NCBI GenBank assembly: GCA_947396885.1
Contig: OX377205.1
Coordinates: 73,690,969 to 73,754,968, forward strand
Direction of reading: 5' to 3'
Origin: Heligmosomoides polygyrus polygyrus
Taxonomy: Eukaryota; Nematoda; Chromadorea; Rhabditida; Heligmosomidae
DNA: 64,000 nt
Shown: positions 50,101-62,100 of the stretch, one piece after another
How the letters are laid out: every line of letters begins with the position of its first letter
Position numbering within the stretch: the first letter of the stretch is position 1
Made by a program: the position numbers and the translations under genes
The notes under the pieces: model-generated
The model's database searches: none
What the model saw: the letters and a program-made list of their open reading frames with translations, nothing else
What the model was told of the DNA's origin: nothing

Positions 50101-53100
50101 ATGGGCTATGTAAAGAAGAATTCTCGAAATAGTCCTGCTGTTCACTAAATTAGGTTGAACCATCTGTAGCCTAATTTAAATTAAATTAAGGTTGATCTCG
50201 CGAACAAGTATGAACCTATAAAGGAGGAGATCGAAATGTTGTTGTGCCGTCTGTCTCTCGAAAACGAAAAAGGAACGGAAAAGTGAGTATTTGCGATATA
50301 TTTGAAACTTTTCGCTTCTGGGACACTTTACGGTAATGTTTTAGGCTGTGCGAATTGGTGCTATCTGGGAAAATCAGTGGAACCGTGCTAGCCCGATCAT
50401 TGAATACGTTCCCAGACTCGTTATGGCAGAAGAAATTCCGAGGATTGTTGAAGGTAGTGACTTAGTACGGCAAGTGTTTTCGCTATGAAAACCAAAGAGA
50501 AGAAAACTCCAGCCCGCCTAAGGGTTTGCTGTTGCTGAATACTTTTCTCACTCCAATACTTTTTAGGATACAGTCTATGCATTTCGTTTGACGTACCGCT
50601 TCATTGTTGGTATCTGTTGATTTTCTTGAGTATAACTTATGTTTGAGTCGTCCTTCCTGGCAATATTGAGGCCACCAGTTTTGGTTTTTTGTTTATAACA
50701 TGGAGAATTTCATGTGTAACACAACAATATCAAACCATGAATTTGAAAAACGCAAAGAGCAAAACTACAGCATCGTCAGCAGACGTATTTTAGGTTTCCA
50801 AAGCATAGAAATCAAAATGAAGTTTAGCTATGAAAAGTTTGTATAGTGTAGTTGTTAACTAAGGGCAACCGTGAGAATCGGTAGCGGTAGCAGAAGTGTG
50901 AAGAGCTGGCATTTCTACTGCTTTTACTAATGCCTTGTCTCCGCAGAGCGCAATGAAATTCAATGACCACGACACAACGTTGGCGACGTTAACGATCATT
51001 GACAAATGCTTGGTCGATGCCAAACCCATCAGGAAGAGGATCTATCGTAAACTGGAACAGCGGAGAAGAGGAATACCGGGCGAGACCTCGCAGGTGAGAT
51101 ACCAACTGTGTTAATGTGCCGTGCGACTAGACCTTTGCAGCCCATTGTTACCGGTTACCTGCTCAGAATCTACTGGATCGTCGTCGAGTCCCCATAGCCA
51201 ATCGCGAATTGTCCGACTGCGCATCGTTCGGTGACTGGCTGTCGGGAAAACTGGACATGAGCAACAGCTGTCAGGCTCCGCCGAGTAAGAAGCCGAGAAT
51301 GCGAGGAGACACCACCCCTGATACGAGTAAGGAGCATGATGCCTGGTTGTGGCGCTGCCTGTTCTCGCCATGGATAGCGGTCCGAGCAGCGGCTGCAAAG
51401 ATTATCGTGGCCATAGCTGCGCAGCCGGTAAGAGCGTGTTCCGTTTGAACCCCCACTTTCCCCAATATTCCATTTCTTATGCCAGGGTCACCTCGGCGCT
51501 GCTGTTTCTGTGCTTCTACGAGGCCTCCCGTTGGCATCGGTAGCTCCGCCAGCGATGACTGACCACTTCTTCCGCGCGGCTCATGCTGTCATTGGAGGGG
51601 GGCCGAGCATAAAGACGCGACTGTATGCGGAAGGACTCCATATCTGGCTGATTAAAGTGATCTTCAAGGTGCGCGAGAGAAAACCCCCAACGAGTATTAC
51701 GGTGAATTATGGTTTTAAAGGAGTGTAAGCGTATGCATGAAGAGGAGCAGCAGGAGACCAGCATGGATCATTCGTTTGGGACGTTGCTGCGAAGTTATGT
51801 TGGTGAGTTGTGAGAGATGTCGAAAATAGAACCTGATAAATCTTCAGGCACTGACCAGGTCCAACCATCGCTATTACTCAAATAATGTTCTTATAGAGCT
51901 CTTGTGTCTGATGCTTACGGGAAGCGGTGTGGAGGCGATGAAACTGAAAGCGGCTCGGGATCACATTCTTGTGCCGTTGTTCCAGTCGACGATCTTCTTG
52001 AAGAGGTACCTGGTTTTCTTTGATATGTGGTGGTAAGATGCGTAGTAGCACACTCGGAGGAGGCGCCGGCTATAGCGCGAAACCCGAATAGAGGTGTTCT
52101 TAGCTCGAATTTCGTCAACTTCAGGTAAACCTCCCTCCAGGGTTGGTGAATTGGTAGCACATTTTTCTGGAAAGGAATAATCACTGACTTCTCCGTCAGC
52201 CGTACACACAGCCGTATAGGTCAAACACTCCTTTAAGTGGCCTTCATGATATCCCCTAAAAGCAGAATATTTCAAGCGTCCCAAAATGGAATTGATAAAC
52301 GGCATTCTTTATCCATCACCCTTCCAATTATCTCTATTGCACCCCGAGCAGTTGAGTATTTCGGGTCTTGGGGTAGGTGAACTTAGTATTAATAACATCG
52401 GTTGGCAAGGATTAACCTCTGGGTTTGATTGTCGGCTAGCAGTCGAATGCCAGAATTCTAGTGAGAAGATGCACGACATCTTCATGAATTAGACTTCTGG
52501 TCGCATTCTGGGACGAAGGACCAAGCTCTAAATGTGTTCTCTCAGGGTCCTACTGCGAAGAACGCGAGCCGTTGAAGCGTCCCGCATTTCGCTCGAACGT
52601 CTTCTTCGTAGAATCTCTGCAAAGGACCCGCTGATGTTGATGCGAGCGGCAGTGCAGTCGCTGGATGCGATCGAGGATTTGAACACACAGGTGTGGTACA
52701 ATGAGTGAAATATAGTTCATCGAAGGGATCTGTGCTCTAAGAATGCTGCAGACGTTTCTCTCCACGTTAATTCAGCAATAGGGATTTGAAAGTCTCGTTT
52801 TTCCTGAGTAAAAAAGACTCACGTTTAATTGCAGGCCCACATTGTCTCTGTGATACTAGACGTGCTTAATCCGGAGCAGAAAGAGGAGGAGGACTTCCAC
52901 ATCCAGATTGAGAAAGACCCTGCACAGGAGGATTTCCTTCAGGGAAGGATGACTGGCAATCCGTATAAGGTGTGATTGGCTTGGCTACTTGTTCTTCATG
53001 GTCGAAAACTTCAACTTCAGTCGACGGATGCTGGGCTCGGACCACTAATGCGAGACATCAAGAATAAGATCTGCCGCGACACGGAGATGATTGCTCTTAT

Positions 53101-56100
53101 GGAGGACGATAATGGCATGGAGGTGAGCGTGAACAACTTGAAGGTGGCCTTACTCATTACAACTAATACAGGGTGTCCCAACAATTTGCTTACACTATTT
53201 GAATCTTCGTAATGGCCTTGCCTTTTTAACTGCACATAACTTCTATAGCTTGTGTTTAATGAGAACTGAAGCGAGTCTTCTCGTGTGTTTGATTTCCAGA
53301 TCGCGCCGAACACACAATCTGTCGCGCAATTTACATTATTAGTGGCGTATATTTCATTCACGTGACAATCGTTTTCAATTGAAAATGTTCGAGTTTTTGC
53401 AACAGGCTTTTCTGACCCTTACTTTTGAGAAAAGTGTGATCCCTAAGGCAGCCTGTTAACTTCGAGCAAAGACTATTGATAACCATAAACAGGGATCTTA
53501 AAAATTGGTGTCTACGTTACTTTTCGATCAACGCCAAGGTTTATTGTCTGAGATAAAGGGATGAAGGATAAAGAACGGCATTTCTCAATCCTTTCTGGGA
53601 CGCGCCATTCATTCTAGTTCTAGGGACGTCGTGGAAGCAACTTGAATGCGGGTTTGACCTTTGCTGCAGCCAGCTGATGAACATGTCAGTGCTTCATCCT
53701 TCACAAACATGCCTGTTACGAATCCATAGATCTCGGTGGGCTGGAATCCTTGGTTGGCCTTTTCATGAAATCCAAACCAGAACCAGAAACATAGAGTCGG
53801 GTGCAGGTGATAGCCGACTGCGCAACTAGGCGCCAGTTGTCTGAGATAGTCCAGAATTTTGTAGCGGTAGGAAGCCATGGGCTAAACAGTTCGCGTTTCC
53901 TAATCGCTACCCTATCGGAGATACAGTGATCGGATTAAAAATACTGTTGGCGGTAAGTGCACCCATGATGAACATGGACACAATTCTGTTTTCATTCAAT
54001 GTACTTATTTTTCGATCGAGAAGTAGAATGCCTTCTCAAATTTGAGATATACCGTATCAGTGCTTTGAATCTGGGGTTTGTAATCAAAATTTTCCTCCTA
54101 GGTGATCAAAGTCGTTGTTCGTTTTCGTAGATTAACAGCTCAAGCGCGAAAGTCGTGCGTTCTTCGACTGCCAAGCTCCACGTTAGTGGCAGTTACCCTG
54201 CCAGTCGGAACATTTGACATTGCGATATACTAAGCAAGTGTTTGACGTCTTGATTTACTGGTTTTGGTTTTTTTTTTTAATCTCAACATGAAACACACGA
54301 ATTTGCACTTTCTTGCTCTTCAGAATAGGGTGTAGAACTGCACTCTATCTAGTGGTAATAACTTTGTGATCCATTCAGAGAGATAATGTTTTTGCTTCAC
54401 TCTATACTGTATCGTATAATGCAACCATCGCACGAGTCGGCTCTGAGCTCGATTCCTTGTCCCGAATTTCCTTCTGTCGTGCTACAGTGGTTCAATTTTC
54501 ATAGTGCTTTGAAATATCTGGAAGTGGAGCTACCCCTCAAATGATTATGTAGCAGCGACCTTATCTATCTTCTGCCTTTGTAATTTGTTGTTCTTTCTTT
54601 TAAGGCACTCAACTGAAAATACTCGAGCTAACACCAGGTTTCTTCAAGTTTGCTATTACCTAAAGGCTCTTACCTATGAGTTTTAGCTTCTCGTGAACAA
54701 CCAGATTATCTCGCTGTCGCTGCCGGTGAGAGCCGTCTACGACAAGATCTGGAAGAAGGCTAATCCTGGGCAGCCGATGGTGATAGTCTACAGAATGCGT
54801 GGTTTGCTTGGAGATGCTGTTGAATCGTTTGTCTCCACACTTGGCGAGGCTGATGGAGGTAAGCGTTTTCATCGATTGCTTCGTATTGTTGAGGTTGATA
54901 ACTCTCAGCCTGACTTATTGGGATGGGAAACCAGGTGATGGCGCGTGAGCCTGAATCGCTATAACTCCCACCAGCAATGCTTACATCTGTAGTGTAGGAC
55001 AGCCATTTAAGCAGAAGCAGCCACACTGCGTCGCAGCCTGAGAAAATTGACGTTGACACGGACCAGGGACACGACTGATTATTGATATCAATCGTTTCCT
55101 TGGTCTGCTTCTGCTGGCGATTATGCTTTAAACACAAACTAGGTATGCTCTAGGACTTCTTTCGGGCTGTCACATGCAAAGTTCACGGAGTGGGATGCAA
55201 AGGGAACCGTCGAACCGTCAATATCACTAGGTCAACGTGAAGTGTCGAAATTGATGATTCTACTGCTGTTGTGTAGGGTAGCCGCTGAAGTATAGTTGTG
55301 TCTAAAAAGTGACTAATTTCGCATTTTAATCGATTTTGTAGCCGCCGCAGCACGATCGAAAGCTAAATGAAATTCCATTGAGTGTTACAGGAGTAAAGAA
55401 TCAAGTGGTGTAGATTGTGCTTCACTGTGCGAGTGATTGCTCTTGATTGTTGTTCCGTGGTTAGTGGTTTTCGATGTTAGTTGGTGTTAAAGACGCAGTA
55501 GAAAATGTCGCAGAACAATATGTACTCTCGGCGTGGTAAGAGGAAGTGAAAGTGTTCTCGCGCGCTAGGCTCGCACCGAATTTTGTTTTCACTGTCTATT
55601 CAATCCCAGGGCTTTCTCACAGTTGCTTTTACTACATATATTTGGTATACGAATGTGTCGGAACGTTTAGAGTGGACACCGTTCGCGCCCGCCTAGCCTG
55701 ATCAAGTCTCACCTCTCTCTCCGAAATAGGTGACTTGATACAGAACTTCTGGGAAGGTCTGAAGGCTAACCTATCGCATATTTCATCCACTTTTCCATCT
55801 CAAGTTCTGGTACTTGGAAACTGGACGAGTTTTCGCTGAACCTTCGCTTCGAAGAACACTTTCGATTCTCCAAATTTACGCAAAAACCTTGGGCTAACCC
55901 AATGCTTTCCGAAAAAGGTAAATGTTGTGTAGCCTTGCGGTTTTTTCGGCCGAGAAGTTGTTTGACTGAATCAGTCCCAAAAGTATTGTGGCAGCAGAGA
56001 GCCATAGATTACGCCTTCGCAGTGCGTAAATCCTGAGAGATGCATGCCCATGTTATGCCTACGCATGGAGGGAATTTTTGAATTGACGAGTTTTTCATGA

Positions 56101-59100
56101 TTTGCTGGAGAAAGTGGTGTCTTTCCGCTTTTCTCTAGTGACCGCAAATGATCCTTTTAACTCGCTGTCTAACTTTCAGGCGAAACAGAAGAAGACGAAA
56201 CTCTGTCATCCCTCACAGGCGCGTTGTCACAGTGTGGTGGTCTCACACGAGCGCTGCGTTTGCTTTCCATGGCAGATACTGGAAGTGCTGGAAGGTAATT
56301 CTAGTCTTCAACCGAGGGGCTTGTGGAGTTGGCCATTGGCCAATTGACATTGAATGCCATTATCTTTAGCCTAGACTACTTCACTTAGCATCCCAGGAGA
56401 GTTTCGTCTTTTTTATTCAGATTTCTTCTCGGCCAGCTACGGAAACTCTTTGAGAGGTGTGTGAAAACCGAACAAGGAAGGGTCGACTTGGTGTCTTCGG
56501 ACGCTATAAATGCGTTCATGAAGGTTCGCCCTTTCCTTATCATGCATTTTACGCAGCATTTCAACTGAACGGTTAAAAAATTGCTTTAAAAACTTACTAG
56601 TTCATATCTCGCTTAAGGTGTTGCACTCGTGTGTGTCTCTGCGCTCGACTGACGAGGGTGTCCTGCAAATCGGACTTGACTACCTTCAGATGATTTCAGC
56701 AATAGTTAGCGACCCGGCTGTGCATCCGGTTGGTCTACCCCGTGTCTGACTCGAGCTCTTTCAACGATGTTTGCCTTCTGAGGTTTAGATATTGACCGGA
56801 ATTTCAAAGGAGGACGCAGAATGGCTGCTTTCTTTTGTTATGGCTCGTCCAGATTCTGGTAGGTGTTCTCCCTTTGCTGTGCGGGGTCAGAAGTATCAAG
56901 CTGGTTGCTTTCAGGCTCGGATAGTGTGAACAAGTTCTGTTCCCAAGTGTCGCGAGTGATAGGTAATCTCGTCCTGGGCAACGAGGAGGCCGAGAAGGCC
57001 CTCATCGCCATGTACATTAAGACTTGTCAGTGGAAGGAAATTGACGAGACCAAGTGAGACTGTTGTGTTTTGCATTTCTAACCACAAGAAGGGTAGTGTA
57101 ATATTGCCATTTAGTGACGTCTCCCTGCGGAATGAACGAGTTGTTGCAGTAGGAAGGCTCTGCGAAGTAACTGCTGGGATTCTGAACTCTGCTGAAGCCG
57201 CTAAGCTCAAACAGCTTATTCTGGACAGTGGAGTTGTATCAAAGGTACTGTCTCCGAAATTGCAGTTTCTGCTTATGTTCTGCTATGGCGCTCGGGCAAT
57301 AGCAGAATCGCTGATATTGGTTAGGCATTGTGGATTAATATCAGTAGCTTTGGTATGGATGGTCCGCTCGGTCGGTTAAGGCAAAAGATCCAAGCTGGGT
57401 GTTTTTGTAAGAATTATCCCATTTTATTTAACATACACGATAAGTTAACTGGTTAGTTTAAGGCCTGCTCTCATCTGGTGTCCAATCATCCTCCGCTCTA
57501 CTCTGCCACTGAGTCACAGGAGTGGAAAGCGTTCCTCCTTCGTCCATCTTTGAAACTGGTACGTTAGCTGGCTGTTCATAACTTCGTAGACGCTTAAGGT
57601 TACTTCCATCCACTTTAAGATGCTGTCGTTCATGCACGGAATGGCTCGATCCCATGAAGCGAGTCAACGAGCTTTAGCAGAGAAGACGCTCCATATCCTC
57701 CACCGCCTGGAGCAGGTGATTTTTTTTTAAACAGATTTCACTACAGCCTTCTGACTTACTGGTGAGACCGGTAAGCACGAATTTGGTCTTCAATAACTCT
57801 GGAGCCGCAGTAGTCCAGTGTGTTCTGCCCGCTCATGAGCTAGGAAGAGCATGCTGTCTCAGGTTAAAGAGTTTTCCAGAGGAATCCAATCAACGTTATG
57901 GACGTGCTGCGCTCTTTCGATATGCCGCGGAATTCAGTCGGTGACGGCTTTCGTCTAGCGGGTGCCTGCGGAAACTTACGTTGTCAGTCCAATTTTGGGC
58001 CTGTGCTATAGCGTCTCGATCCTGGAATGCCGACAAAGCTCGGAATTCAGGAGGCCTTCTCTCGCGTGAATCGTGTCACTCTAACCGTCGTCTTCGCAAT
58101 TCCTCGCTTCGCGATACTGTTTATCCTGCTTTCGTAAGACCCAGTCTCTGAGGCGTAGGTTAGCGCAGGAATAACAGTGGAGTCGAGGTGGGCACGGAGT
58201 CGGACGTTCTTCGTCTTTTTCGCGACTTCTTCGACGCACCAGAAAGCTCCCCAAGCCGCTCGTTTCCTCCTGTTCGGTTCTGGCGCTAGGTCGTGGGCAT
58301 ATTGACTTCGAGGCCCAGATACACGTAGCTGGAGCACTCGGAGATGTTCGTTCCGTTGAGCGAGAATAGGGCAGCAGAAACTCGTCCGTTCCTCATGAAC
58401 ATCGTCTTCGTAAGATTCAGCTTCAGTCTAACATAAACGATCGAAGTCGGCCAGCATTCGCTCCACCTGACTGATGCTCAGCATGATGAGCACGATGTCG
58501 TCAGCGAAGCGAAGATTGTGCAGTTGCCGGCTGTCGACCTTCACTCCCATGTCTTCCCATTCTAGTTCGCGCATGACGTTTTCGAGGGTGACGCTGAAGA
58601 GCTTCTGGGATATAGTATCCCATTGCCGACGACGTGTTTGTAGATTGACGATACCTCGTGGTGAATCCGCTGTACTGCTGATGAAGTACTTTGATGCACT
58701 CACTGGGTGGGAATACCGCGCTTGACCATGGTGTCTATTATATGATAGTTTCAATATCGTCAGATTACCTTCTTGAGGTCGGTGACTATAGGGCAGAACG
58801 GCAGCTCGTACTTTCGATGCTTCTGATTTTTCGATCACCTTCGTCACGGCGTCTGTGTGGTGGAACGTGCAGAATCCCTCTTGAAGTCTTGCTTTTTCGC
58901 ATGGCTCTTCCCCGCCTAGCGTTCCCCGACCCTGTTCAGGACGACTTGCGGTAGTTGGCGAACTCTGAAAAGTACCTGCACAGCGCAGTTATCCCGCGGC
59001 TCGACATTGTGTTCCGACAGGTACTGTACAAAAAACTGTGGTAAAGTGCCAAAGAGAACTGCCAGGAACTAGTGCAACAGTTTGGGTCTATTTTTGCTGA

Positions 59101-62100
59101 ATTTGTCGTTAGAACACTTAATTCAGCCCTTCAGGTAGCATCGGACAACTCGATTGGTACAATGGCTGAGAATGTGGTTGAAGCGCTAAAGGAGAACACT
59201 GAGGTACGATGCACGTGTATGATTGCCCTTTCACAATTCATCAGTTCACGATGTCACAGGAATGTGAACTGGACCTCACATGTTCTAGGAAATATAGTTT
59301 TCTGTTCAAGAAGTCTCCATTTCTGAGCATTCCAGGTGGCTGCCCAGATTGAGAATGTGCGCCAGGAGACGCGTCAAAAGAAGCGCCAGATGGCTATGGC
59401 GATGCGTAACAAACAGCTTCGTGAGATGGGCATGCAGATGGGAAAATCTGGTGAAGTGAAGGTGGCACACAGGCGCATAGCCAACGAACCGGCACTGGAA
59501 GGAGATGTCGATCCGCTGGCTTCGTGCTGTATTTGTCGAGAGCCGCTTTTCCAAGGGACCAGAGTGGCAGCTGCGTGAGTTTATTCTCATAGGGTGACGA
59601 GCTTTTTCGCATAGATCTGCTCCGAGCAGCGCAGGTTTGTCGATCAGAAAGTCTTCGAGAAGTCGACGGGCCTCCCTATTTATCATGAGTCTTCACTGTG
59701 GGTTTCAGCTACGCATTCGCCTCTCCGATGAACGCGGACTCCCGTGTGCCTCAGCTGGCTACGGTGAGCCAAATGGTAATGGTGCATATTGATTGCCATC
59801 AAAATGCGATTCGAAGAAGTGGAGGTGGACGGAATGTGGACGAGTGGTCAAAGGTTGGTGGTTATTCTGAGGCTTTAGGACATTAGGGGTTAGTACCTTA
59901 TGAAAGGTGTGATCTATCCTAGTCGGGGGGGGGGGGGCACAAAGCTAAAAATCATACTATATAGTAATGCGCTAAGCGCTGAGTCATACTATCGATCGGC
60001 GCCTCCGCTGAAATCGGTCATAAAATAGAGGGCAAATCGAGGGAAACTTGGGGGGGAGGCGGAGGAGAAATTACACCACGAAAATAGCGAAAAATACCCA
60101 GACGTTTTCTACCTGCCTGGAAACTTTAGCCCTGAGGTAATCGCGGTCGGTGAACACGAATCTGGGGTTCGTTTTTGAAATATCGATCGTCATCAATCGA
60201 TATTGATCGAACTATCGATTTTTTGTGGATATCGTCCAGGCGGTCCGAAACTTTAGCGCTGGGTGTAGTATAGGTCGCTGAACACGAATCTGAAGTTCGC
60301 TTTTGTAGTATCGATCACGGTGAATCGGTACTGACCAAATTACGGGGCGCGAAAATAACGGAGAATACCCAGATGTCTTCTACGTGCGAGGGGATTCAGA
60401 AGACGTGCGCAGTACGTCGCATGACGTGCCTGGGACTCAGAAGACGTGTCAAAGACGTCGCTCAACGTGTTTGAGGATTCAGGTAGACGTGCTGAAGACG
60501 TCGTCTAATGTGCCTGAGGATTCAGAAGGCGTACCGAAGTCGTCGTTCGCTAAGGGGATCATTGAGGGGGACCAGTACCAATAATGGGAGACCGTTTCAC
60601 TAAGGGAGGACCAGTTGTGGGGAACGTATAGCTCTACCTACCACACTATATACCGTACGTACTGCGAGCCTTTTATACACCTAGATAGGGAAAAAAGCTG
60701 TGCAAGTAGAGCAGCAAGCTTGATGTGATTGTCCTTAGCTTAGTGATACTGCAACATCGCGCGAAGCGCGCAAGTGCGAGGCACGCCGATAGGCGTGACG
60801 GAGCACTTGTTATACAGTAGGATTCACGGAGCTGCTTGAAGAAGACGAAGTAGTACTCAAAAAACAAACGAAGAAACAAAAAAGTCACCGTGGTTAAAGA
60901 TGTCCCGGCGGGCAGGGGTTCATATACAAGTGACTGACGCCTGACATGTTATAACCGGGATCTATCATGGCGAGGTGAGCATATAAAGCTGCATACCGCG
61001 TGCTGACCGCCGCCTGACATGTTGTAACCCTTATCCTTCATAGTGAGCTTTGTCTGTTTGCAACCGTGGTAAAATTATTTGTTTTCATTGAATTTTGTCG
61101 GCTTGGCCCTATTTTGTCCTCTAGAATCCGTTCCGCGAATCACAACTCAATTTGGGGCATAATTTTTAATTATGTGCCCTACCCCCCTCCCCTCCCGACT
61201 AGGATAGATCCGAAAGGTGTCGATCGCAAAGCCCATTAGTGCTGGAGTTCAAATCGGCTTCCACTTATTGCGCTGCTACACGACACGTAAAACGTAAAGT
61301 ATGGACCATGTGATCGAGAGTTATATGTAGTTACTGATTTTCACGAGGCAGTCGTCTCTACGCCTTCCTTCGTGCCGAAGGTTGATGTAGACGGAAACTT
61401 TGACAAAGGCTCCACTTGAATGACGTTGACTGTCTCCATTTGGCCTCCGCGTCTAAGATGAATTGATGTGGCAAAGGCAGTATTGCTCATGTTGCCCATT
61501 TTAAGGCCTCTCTACACAACGCTGGCGCCAAGTGCAATGCGCTAACCCCCATAGCGACTGGGAGCGCAAGCGAAGGCGACTGGGCCCTGGCCATCAATCG
61601 GTAAGTCATAACGACTTCGACGCTAACTGCACCTGTGGACCTAAAGAGTGCTGCTGTACTTAGGTACCAGTCCGACCTAGAAGTGGCTGCTGCCGTACCT
61701 CCATTGTGTCGAGCGATTGTGTTTGTCGATATGTGCGAACTTATCGATAAGTTTGTGTACTTTAGGTGAGTTGTAGATTATAGTGATTTCTGTTTAATTA
61801 TCGAAGAATGTAAGAATAGGAATAAAGGCGTCGGTCACCTTTTTCCGAACGTGCCACGAATCCCGCATGCGTGTAGTATCTTGGAAGTTTTGTATGGTTC
61901 GAATACGTGTTTATTTTATCTCTAGAATTGGATCTAAATGAGCAGCTGGTGTATTGCAAAGAATCTGATTAGTGCCAGCGACCTTCTCTTTTCTTCTTCG
62001 ATATAGTTCAGTGATATTAGAGCCTGTTTTAGATCGTTTTCCGAAGCATCGCAAGGAGGAGGAAGAGAGTCAAATGCGCAATACCTTGCTGTCCTCCACC

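Larger units (their letters stand above)
46184..50190 (+). other. UBR4 intron 74, 4-kb repeat-rich intron
   Basis: Starts GTTAGT, ends AATTAAG. It contains a GC-rich dispersed repeat (46505-46560), a 48-bp minisatellite (46725-46860), an array of long repeats (46895-47530), a C+G-rich block (48190-48480) continuous with SINE copy 7, SINE copy 8 and MITE copy B. No exon is recognised. Confidence 0.6.
59905..61225. mobile_element. TIR element with G-run ends, about 1.3 kb, in UBR4 intron 96
   Basis: The left end GATCTATCCTAGTCGGGGGG (about 59911-59940, with a 13-G run) has its reverse complement at the right, CCCCTCCCGACTAGGATAGATC (about 61187-61212). Sequence just inside is also mirrored (GCACAAAGCTAAAAATCAT / ATTTTTAATTATGTGCCC). 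The interior holds two copies of an AACACGAATCTG motif, a 45-50 bp tandem array and the GC-rich repeat copy B. No transposase frame, so non-autonomous. Confidence 0.7.
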
